Of a DNA stretch of 10,932 bases, positions 6,876 through 10,932 are shown one piece after another. The notes under the pieces are model-generated. The model had not been told where the DNA came from, made no database searches, and saw only the letters and a program-made list of their open reading frames with translations. Location of the stretch: assembly GCA_022706885.1 (NCBI GenBank), contig JAKJBR010000040.1, forward strand, positions 1 through 10,932, read 5' to 3'. A program made the translations under genes and the position numbers. Within the stretch, counting starts at the first letter, position 1. The number at the start of each line of letters is the position of its first letter. The DNA comes from DUPQ01 sp022706885. Its GTDB lineage: Bacteria > Bacillota > Clostridia > DUPQ01.

Positions 6876-7602
6876 AGAATTAAAAGACAGGTTTTTTGCC
6901 GCATCTTTAGAGAAATGCAGAATAATGCTTTCGGAATATTCAGAGCACAATTTTTTTGATAAAGCTTCAGAACTTTTGGATAAGGAAGAACAACGCCTTC
7001 TTGATATGTGTAAATATGAAACCTTTCTGCAGAAATCCGGCATCTCACTTATAGCAGGTACCGATGAAGCGGGCAGGGGACCGCTTGCGGGACCTATTGT
7101 CGCAGCAGCCGTAATACTTAAGAATAATGACCTTTTATTCGGTATTAACGATTCCAAGAAACTCTCTGCTGAAAAAAGAGACAGATTGTTTGATGCCATC
7201 CTGGATAACTGTATTGCTGCCAGTATTCATATAATAACCAATAAACAGATAGACGAGATTAATATAGGAAAAGCCGACAGGCTTGCCTTAAAAACTTCGG
7301 TAGAGAAACTTGCCGTGATTCCGGATCATGTTCTCACCGATGCTTTTGTGATAGAAAACTTAAATATCAATCAGACACCGGTTACTCACGGTGACGCTTT
7401 ATCGGTTTCCATAGCTGCAGCCTCTATTATCGCTAAAGTATCACGTGACCGTATGATGAATGAGTATGACAGGATATATCCCCGATACGGTTTTGCAAAA
7501 CATAAAGGATACGGTACAAAGGAACATATAAACGCTATTAAAAAATACGGAATCTGTCCGATACACAGAAAAACATTTGTTAAAAACTACACCGATGTGT
7601 GA
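6865..7602 (+). CDS. rnhB: Ribonuclease HII
   Basis: RNase HII cuts the RNA strand of RNA-DNA hybrids and removes single ribonucleotides from DNA; 245 residues, cytoplasmic. The catalytic core begins with GTDEAGRGPLAGP, giving D67 and E68. The two other metal-binding aspartates are D159 (LTDAF) and D177 (HGDALS), followed by SIAAASIIAKVSRD. The family end motif YGFAKHKGYGT is present. About 60 residues precede the core, matching the N-terminal substrate-binding domain known in Firmicute RNase HII enzymes. The ATG follows GGAGG (6854-6858) closely and lies inside the end of rbgA, so the pair is co-transcribed and probably translationally coupled. Confidence 0.96.
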   Translation: MTFKELKDRFFAASLEKCRIMLSEYSEHNFFDKASELLDKEEQRLLDMCKYETFLQKSGISLIAGTDEAGRGPLAGPIVAAAVILKNNDLLFGINDSKKLSAEKRDRLFDAILDNCIAASIHIITNKQIDEINIGKADRLALKTSVEKLAVIPDHVLTDAFVIENLNINQTPVTHGDALSVSIAAASIIAKVSRDRMMNEYDRIYPRYGFAKHKGYGTKEHINAIKKYGICPIHRKTFVKNYTDV

Positions 7603-7608
7603 TATAAT
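7600..7608 (+). promoter_or_regulatory. Extended -10 promoter for the aminotransferase gene
   Basis: TGATATAAT (7600-7608) is a perfect extended -10. Its TGA is the stop codon of rnhB. The -35 at 17 bases is weak (TTAAAA, 7580-7585). The start codon of the aminotransferase lies 29 bases downstream, giving a short leader. The gene can therefore be expressed apart from rbgA-rnhB, although read-through is also possible as no terminator intervenes. Confidence 0.65.
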
Positions 7609-7636
7609 TAGCCGAAAATATTAAAAGGATTTAAAC

Positions 7637-8905
7637 ATGGATTACAAAAAACAGTATACGATAGAAAAAGCCAAATACGAAGCATTCAGAAATGACGGTA
7701 TTAAGTTGGATATATCCAGGGGAAAACCCTGTAAAAAACAGATAGATTATGTGGCTGCACTTTTTAAGAAAGCCGAAAACGAGTACGACCTTTATAACAA
7801 CAGAATCGGTGTCGATAAAATTGATCTGGGTAATTACGGACTGTTACCCGGCATAACCGAAGCAAGAATACTTTTAGGAAGCATACTGGATATTTCGCCT
7901 GAGAACATAATAATCGGCGGTAATTCCAGTTTAAACCTTATGTACGACATGTTGGTAATCAATATTATGTTCGGTAATCCTCAGAGTGAAACCCCCTGGA
8001 GCAGAGCAGGGAAGATAAAGTTTTTATGCCCCGTACCCGGTTATGACAGACACTTTATGATGACCGATCACTTCGGAATAGAGATGATTAATGTTCCAAT
8101 GCATCCTGACGGACCGGATATGGATTTGGTGGAATCAATAGTCGCCCAAGATTCCTCTGTGAAAGGAATATGGTGCACACCGCTATACAGTAATCCCGAC
8201 GGTTATATATATTCCGATGAGACGGTAACCAGATTAGCAAAAATGCATACTGCAGCAAAAGACTTCAGAATATTCTGGGATAATGCATATTTTACTCATC
8301 ATTTGGTCCCCGACAAGACAAACAGAATAGCAAATATAATAAAATTATGCGAAGAATACGGAAATCCCGACAGGGTATATCAGTTTTCTTCAACCAGTAA
8401 GATTTCCTTTCCGGGCGCCGGAGTATCTTTAATTGCTTCCTCATTGAACAATATAAAGCATATACAGGAACATTTTAAATATAAAACGATATGCTACGAT
8501 AAGATGAATATGCTTCGCCATACGCTTGTATTTAAAACCAAAGAAGATATTGAGCATCATATGGAAAACATGTCGGCATTAATCAGACCTAAGTTCGATA
8601 TGGTATTGAATATATTAGACCGTGAGTTGGGTGATTATAAAGAATATCTGTATTACACAAGGCCGGAAGGGGGATACTTCATATCTCTTTATACGATGAA
8701 AAATTGTGCCAAAAGAACCTATCAGTTGTGCAAAGATGCGGGCCTTATAATAACCAATGTCGGAGATACATATCCGTACGGAAAAGATCCTGATGACAGC
8801 AATATACGTATAGCACCTACATTTCCCGACTTAAATGAACTGGAAAAAGCCGTTAATTTACTGGTTTGCTGCATTAAACTGGCTATATTGGAGAAGTTAA
8901 TATAA
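7637..8905 (+). CDS. Aspartate aminotransferase, type Ic (PLP fold type I)
   Basis: Predicted PLP enzyme exchanging the amino group between aspartate and 2-oxoglutarate; 422 residues, cytoplasmic. Visible active-site elements are N186 in SNPDG, D215 and Y218 in WDNAYF, the Schiff-base lysine K255 in STSKISFPGAG, and the C-terminal substrate-binding arginine R391 in SNIRIAPTFP. Stretches such as NYGLLPGITEAR and GGNSSLNLMYD are typical of the Asp_aminotransf family (PF12897; type Ic enzymes, characterised in Corynebacterium glutamicum), not of the more common subgroup Ib. The ATG is preceded by AAAGGA (7624-7629). No GntR domain is fused, so it is not a MocR protein. No clear terminator follows. 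The next gene is a separate GntR regulator with its own promoter. Substrate assignment rests on family membership. Confidence 0.85.
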   Translation: MDYKKQYTIEKAKYEAFRNDGIKLDISRGKPCKKQIDYVAALFKKAENEYDLYNNRIGVDKIDLGNYGLLPGITEARILLGSILDISPENIIIGGNSSLNLMYDMLVINIMFGNPQSETPWSRAGKIKFLCPVPGYDRHFMMTDHFGIEMINVPMHPDGPDMDLVESIVAQDSSVKGIWCTPLYSNPDGYIYSDETVTRLAKMHTAAKDFRIFWDNAYFTHHLVPDKTNRIANIIKLCEEYGNPDRVYQFSSTSKISFPGAGVSLIASSLNNIKHIQEHFKYKTICYDKMNMLRHTLVFKTKEDIEHHMENMSALIRPKFDMVLNILDRELGDYKEYLYYTRPEGGYFISLYTMKNCAKRTYQLCKDAGLIITNVGDTYPYGKDPDDSNIRIAPTFPDLNELEKAVNLLVCCIKLAILEKLI

Positions 8906-8980
8906 AACTTGATTTAATATCTTCATTACGGATTTTTAAATTCATTTTTCATTCGAATAATAAATTATCATTATAAGCTA

Positions 8981-9009
8981 TTGATGTTGTTTTAAATGTA
9001 TGATAGTAT
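8981..9009 (+). promoter_or_regulatory. Promoter of the GntR regulator gene, with overlapping dyad
   Basis: TTGATG (8981-8986) and TAGTAT (9004-9009) are separated by 17 bases, with TG at 9001-9002 giving an extended -10. An imperfect dyad, ATGA (9000-9003) to TCAT (9014-9017) around a TATA centre, covers the -10. GntR-family repressors often control themselves, so it may be an operator, but this is only inference. Confidence 0.55.
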
Positions 9010-9039
9010 ATAGTCATCTTGTAAGGACAGGTGAATATC

Positions 9040-9780
9040 ATGATAAATAAATACAGTTCCACACCGTTATACTATCAGCTTAAGGAAGTACTTATAAAAG
9101 CAATTAATAATGGCAAATATGCTCCCGGTGAAGCAATTCCTTCGGAAAACGAGCTTGCCGCACAGTACAGCCTGTCCAGACCTACCGTTCGTCAGGCACT
9201 GGGTGAACTCGTAAAAATGGGTTATCTTATAAAAATAAAAGGAAAAGGCACCTTTGTAGCGGATTTTATCAATAAAGTCAATTATGACCACACAAAAGGC
9301 TTTATTCATTGTTTATTGGATACAATAGACACTTCAAACAGAAAAATCATTGAATCTACGACAATTGTAGGTACATTGGAATTGAATAAAAAATTCAGTA
9401 CGGATTTTAAATCGAATTTTCATGAGGATTATTCAAAAATCACATATATTACCGAAACCAATGAAAATATTTCCTATTCAGTATCAATGCTTCCTTTAAA
9501 CTATTTTCCCAATGCAGCAGAGCTTATGTTCAAAAATGTCAACTCTATTGATTTACTGGTAGGGAAGTATCCTTTGGATCCGACCAGTGCTAAATCATCC
9601 ATCTCACTGGTTAACGCAGATACTGTTATAGCCAAATACTTGAATCTTCCGGAAAACGCACCGTTATTTAAAGTGGAAACATTCCTGTATGCACGAACAG
9701 GTAACATTGTAGAGTTTAATACCACATATTACAACGCATACAGTTCAGTTATCGACATAAGCAGAACCAGAAGAGTTTAA
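9040..9780 (+). CDS. GntR-family transcription regulator, HutC/UTRA subfamily
   Basis: DNA-binding regulator of 246 residues. The N-terminal winged helix-turn-helix spans about residues 4-72, with the family sequences PLYYQLKEVL, PSENELAAQY, SRPTVRQALGEL and GKGTFV. The remainder is a UTRA ligand-binding domain (about 85-240), which in this subfamily binds small effectors such as sugar phosphates or histidine-pathway compounds. I chose ATG 9040 over an in-frame GTG at 9031. AGGTGA (9029-9034) is well placed for the ATG, AAGGA sits only three bases from the GTG, and family members start MxNKxSxxPLYYQL. The effector is unknown. No sugar-uptake operon is present. The nearest candidates for control are itself, the aminotransferase upstream and the small membrane peptide 29 bases downstream. 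Confidence 0.9.
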   Translation: MINKYSSTPLYYQLKEVLIKAINNGKYAPGEAIPSENELAAQYSLSRPTVRQALGELVKMGYLIKIKGKGTFVADFINKVNYDHTKGFIHCLLDTIDTSNRKIIESTTIVGTLELNKKFSTDFKSNFHEDYSKITYITETNENISYSVSMLPLNYFPNAAELMFKNVNSIDLLVGKYPLDPTSAKSSISLVNADTVIAKYLNLPENAPLFKVETFLYARTGNIVEFNTTYYNAYSSVIDISRTRRV

Positions 9781-9809
9781 ATCTTTTCGGTATTGTTTTG
9801 AGGATTGAT

Positions 9810-9908
9810 ATGAAGATAGATAACACCGATATAATTTTTGCAATCGCTATTATAGTTATGGTACTGGTGGCAATCTGGATATATGTGATAGTTTTTTGCA
9901 ATATCTGA
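9810..9908 (+). CDS. Small membrane peptide, 32 residues, unknown function
   Basis: I do not recognise this gene. ATG at 9810 follows GAGG (9800-9803) by six bases, an ideal ribosome binding site spacing. It starts 29 bases after the gntR stop and ends in TGA at 9906-9908. The peptide has a short polar head (MKIDNTD) and then an unbroken hydrophobic stretch from about residue 8 to 29 (AIAIIVMVLVAIWIY within it), enough for one membrane span, and a Cys near the end. A hairpin with a T-rich flank follows immediately, consistent with the end of a gntR transcript. The length is in the range of known single-span bacterial microproteins. Chance cannot be excluded for so short a frame, but the ribosome binding site, hydrophobic composition and terminator together argue for a gene. 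Confidence 0.5.
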   Translation: MKIDNTDIIFAIAIIVMVLVAIWIYVIVFCNI

Positions 9909-9943
9909 GGGAGGGAAGGTGGAAAAATCTCCCTTGTTTAATT
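9906..9943 (+). terminator. Possible terminator after the gntR/microprotein unit
   Basis: TGAGGGAG (9906-9913) can pair with CTCCCTTG (9929-9936), five Watson-Crick G-C/A-U pairs at the core plus an A-U and two G-U pairs outside. The loop is 15 bases. A broken T-rich stretch (TTTAATTT) follows. The loop is long and the T-run imperfect, so this is a moderate candidate. Confidence 0.45.
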
Positions 9944-9951
9944 TACTGATG

Positions 9952-9979
9952 ATTAGACATAATCATAATTTTGTCTAAT
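9952..9979. repeat. Inverted repeat (8-bp perfect stem, longer with one mismatch)
   Basis: ATTAGACA (9952-9959) is perfectly repeated in inverse as TGTCTAAT (9972-9979). After one T-T mismatch the inner bases AAT/ATT also pair, leaving the 4-base loop CATA. No T-run follows on + and the sequence is A/T-rich apart from the GAC/GTC core. It could be a protein-binding operator, an RNA hairpin at the 3' end of the gntR transcript, or chance. Confidence 0.6.
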
Positions 9980-10158
9980 GTAGGGGGCTGATTTTAGGTC
10001 TTTTAAGGCAAAAAAGCTGCTTTTCTATATTTTCCCTCTTTTCTGAGCATTTTATTTCTTTTATTACAACCCGTTCATCGTTTGTTTATGTTTTATCTGA
10101 TTTATCTTTTATGACTAATAAGAAATATATATGAAAATATGATTATAAAACATTGCAC

Positions 10159-10195
10159 TCATTTGATAATATATAACAAACAATTCATTTGATAA
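10159..10195. repeat. Direct repeat of TCATTTGATAA
   Basis: The 11-mer TCATTTGATAA occurs at 10159-10169 and 10185-10195, start to start 26 bases. The spacing is roughly two and a half helical turns, so the copies lie on opposite faces of the DNA. The sequence is AT-rich and could arise by chance. No protein site is recognised. Confidence 0.45.
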
Positions 10196-10234
10196 AGATA
10201 ATATTATTCTAATAGATAATAATAATAATTCGGA

Positions 10235-10393
10235 TTACAAATCCTCTTCATCTTTTCTGCTCTTTAAATATTTTATCAATTCCTTATTTGCTTTATGATT
10301 GATATATCTTCTATATAATCGTATGAAAGCTATAATTATCGATAAAACTACATATATAATAACTGCTATTTTTATAAAATTAAAAAATTCCAT
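10235..10393 (-). CDS. Small single-span membrane protein, 52 residues, unknown function
   Basis: I do not recognise this gene. On the - strand ATG at 10393-10391 runs to TAA at 10237-10235. Residues 5-25 (FNFIKIAVIIYVVLSIIIAF) form one hydrophobic membrane span. This is followed by a basic stretch (RLYRRY) and a charged, probably helical tail ending KSRKDEEDL. The positive residues after the span predict an outside-to-inside topology with a cytoplasmic tail. AAAGGGA lies six bases before the ATG, and a perfect extended -10 (TGATATAAT) lies about 24 bases before it. Together these make it a convincing stand-alone gene. It lies convergent to gntR and is transcribed in the same direction as mgtE, but behind that gene's terminator. 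Without homologues no function can be given. The overall shape resembles small toxins, sporulation or stress membrane peptides, which is only an analogy. Confidence 0.7.
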   Translation of the reverse strand: MEFFNFIKIAVIIYVVLSIIIAFIRLYRRYINHKANKELIKYLKSRKDEEDL

Positions 10394-10416
10394 TTCAATC
10401 CCTTTAATCTACTTCA

Positions 10417-10445
10417 ATTATATCATACAATTTTAATTGATTTAA
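10417..10445 (-). promoter_or_regulatory. Promoter of the 52-residue membrane protein gene
   Basis: On the - strand TATAAT occupies 10422-10417, with TGA directly before it (10425-10423), forming a perfect extended -10. The -35 at 17 bases is weak (TTAAAT, 10445-10440). The spacer contains the inverted repeat CAATT/AATTG (10428-10439), a possible operator. The predicted leader is about 17 bases and includes the ribosome binding site AAAGGGA. Confidence 0.6.
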
Positions 10446-10734
10446 TTACTTATTGAATATGATTATACCTTATTTATAATGATATTTTTCTTCTTCTTTC
10501 TTCTTTGAATTTATTTTTTTCTTATAAGTCTTCCGATTGCTTTTGCTCCATATAATCATTTCACAGGTTTTAATTAAAAATATAATTCTCCGATTTTTTT
10601 TGTTATTACAATTGATTGGTTGATTACAATCAATCTGATGTACCGTTCTTTTATTTTCTTTAATTCTATACATTTAAAAAATGAAGAACTTACGTTCGCA
10701 TTTGTGTATTCTCTTTTTTTGTTGATAAATAAGA
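10446..10734. other. AT-rich intergenic region without a supported gene
   Basis: Low-complexity T/C-rich runs (about 10485-10520) and A/T-rich sequence fill this stretch. A 67-codon frame on the - strand exists (10470-10673), but it has no ribosome binding site and only low-complexity Lys/Asn-rich composition. One clear hairpin (10611-10634) is present. I see no RNA gene or mobile-element end. Confidence 0.6.
10611..10634. repeat. Inverted repeat, 8-bp perfect arms
   Basis: ATTGATTG (10611-10618) is repeated in inverse as CAATCAAT (10627-10634), with an 8-base spacer. Neither strand shows a T-run directly after it, so it is a poor terminator. It may be a protein-binding dyad or chance in AT-rich DNA. 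Confidence 0.5.
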
Positions 10735-10755
10735 GGAATGATTCTTTATCATTCC
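10735..10755 (-). terminator. Probable terminator of the mgtE transcript
   Basis: Read on the - strand, GGAATGAT (10755-10748) pairs perfectly with ATCATTCC (10742-10735) around a 5-base loop. It is followed by the T-rich sequence TCTTATTTATC. It lies 35 bases after the mgtE stop. On the + strand no T-run follows, so it is oriented for mgtE. The T-run is imperfect. Confidence 0.65.
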
Positions 10756-10789
10756 CCTGCTGAAAATCATAAAATTGAGGTTTTTGTGT

Positions 10790-10932
10790 TTATACTAATC
10801 CCAGTAATGCTTTGGCAATAGCAAAGTATATAAGTACTGCAAATGCATCCACAATTGTCGTAATCATCGGCGATACCGCAACAGCCGGATCCAGTTTAAT
10901 TTTTTTGGCCAGGAACGGCAATGTGGAACCTG
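10790..10932 (-). CDS. mgtE: MgtE-type magnesium transporter, C-terminal part (5' end outside the window)
   Basis: Only the last 46 residues are present, read on the - strand from the right edge to TAA at 10792-10790. The visible sequence contains FLAKKIKLDPAVAVSP, then MITTIVDAFAVLIYFAIAKAL and a short end. This is the last part of the MgtE membrane domain, where the LDPA-x(5)-P-x-I-TT-x-x-D pattern lies in and before the final transmembrane helices. The aspartate in TTIVDA corresponds to the conserved pore aspartate of the family. MgtE moves Mg2+ (and some Co2+) into the cell and is gated by its cytoplasmic N-terminal and CBS domains, which would lie outside the window. Nothing here indicates regulation beyond the terminator hairpin. 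Confidence 0.88.
   Translation of the reverse strand, partial: GSTLPFLAKKIKLDPAVAVSPMITTIVDAFAVLIYFAIAKALLGLV

Larger units (their letters stand above)
9937..10234. other. AT-rich intergenic region without a supported gene
   Basis: I find no frame longer than about 15 codons with a ribosome binding site on either strand. It holds a strong dyad (9952-9979), a weak AAAAG-CTG-CTTTT hairpin near 10013-10025 that is symmetric on both strands, a pyrimidine-rich stretch (about 10020-10055) and an 11-base direct repeat (10159-10195). Composition is clearly more AT-rich than the genes to the left. Confidence 0.6.

Noticed and set aside
6804..7199. 131-codon frame on the - strand
   Set aside because: It is antisense to the rbgA end and rnhB start, with Ser/Leu-rich composition typical of a shadow frame and no family motif.
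9031..9039. GTG 9031 as the start of the GntR regulator
   Set aside because: Spacing to AAGGA is only three bases. ATG 9040 has AGGTGA at good distance and matches the usual family N-terminus.
10013..10025. AAAAG-CTG-CTTTT hairpin as a bidirectional terminator
   Set aside because: The stem is five pairs, four of them A-T, and neither side has a proper T-run beyond the stem. It is too weak to call.
10470..10673. 67-codon frame on the - strand
   Set aside because: No ribosome binding site before its ATG or before the internal ATG. The product is a low-complexity Lys/Asn/Ile-rich string, as expected from translating AT-rich pyrimidine runs.
10739..10822. 27-codon frame on the + strand antisense to the mgtE end
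   Set aside because: Its purine-rich sequence is too close to the ATG, it overlaps the mgtE terminator hairpin and coding end, and has no supporting signal.

Overview
The window is a low-GC bacterial chromosome segment, most likely from a Clostridia-type Firmicute, possibly Lachnospiraceae-like. The evidence is strong purine-rich ribosome binding sites, tRNA genes with encoded CCA, an L19-type mRNA leader, the rbgA-rnhB pair, a short ThiI paired with a dedicated cysteine desulfurase, and MgtE. The genus cannot be fixed from sequence alone. Nearly all of the first 9.8 kb is housekeeping sequence on the + strand.

Layout. 1-443 is the 3' end of recN (DNA repair), which carries an unexplained C-terminal tail. 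460-688 is a compact tRNA unit: a near-perfect promoter, tRNA-Gly(TCC), tRNA-Arg(TCT) and an intrinsic terminator. 787-5476 is a tight cluster with overlapping or nearly touching genes: a beta-CASP metallo-beta-lactamase nuclease, a cysteine desulfurase with a TTG start, thiI and the type I signal peptidase lepB. The middle pair should supply and insert sulfur for 4-thiouridine in tRNA. 5488-5969 is the rplS (L19) unit with its own promoter, structured leader and terminator. 6024-7602 is rbgA-rnhB, a 50S-assembly GTPase and RNase HII, overlapping by 11 bases. 7637-8905 is a type Ic aspartate aminotransferase behind its own extended -10 element. 9040-9780 is a GntR/HutC-type repressor.

From 9781 to 10789 the DNA becomes visibly AT-richer and the gene order breaks. 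Two small, probably undescribed membrane proteins can be supported here. One is a 32-residue peptide (9810-9908, +) just after gntR. The other is a 52-residue protein (10235-10393, -) with its own promoter and ribosome binding site. The rest is intergenic sequence with dyads and a short direct repeat. The window ends in the C-terminus of an MgtE magnesium transporter on the - strand (10790-10932), with a terminator hairpin after it.

The core theme is RNA and ribosome maintenance: tRNA genes, tRNA thiolation, an RNA-type nuclease, L19, a 50S-assembly GTPase and RNase HII. I see no mobile element, CRISPR array or defence system. The novel candidates are the two microproteins, the RecN tail, and the nuclease-desulfurase-thiI linkage.
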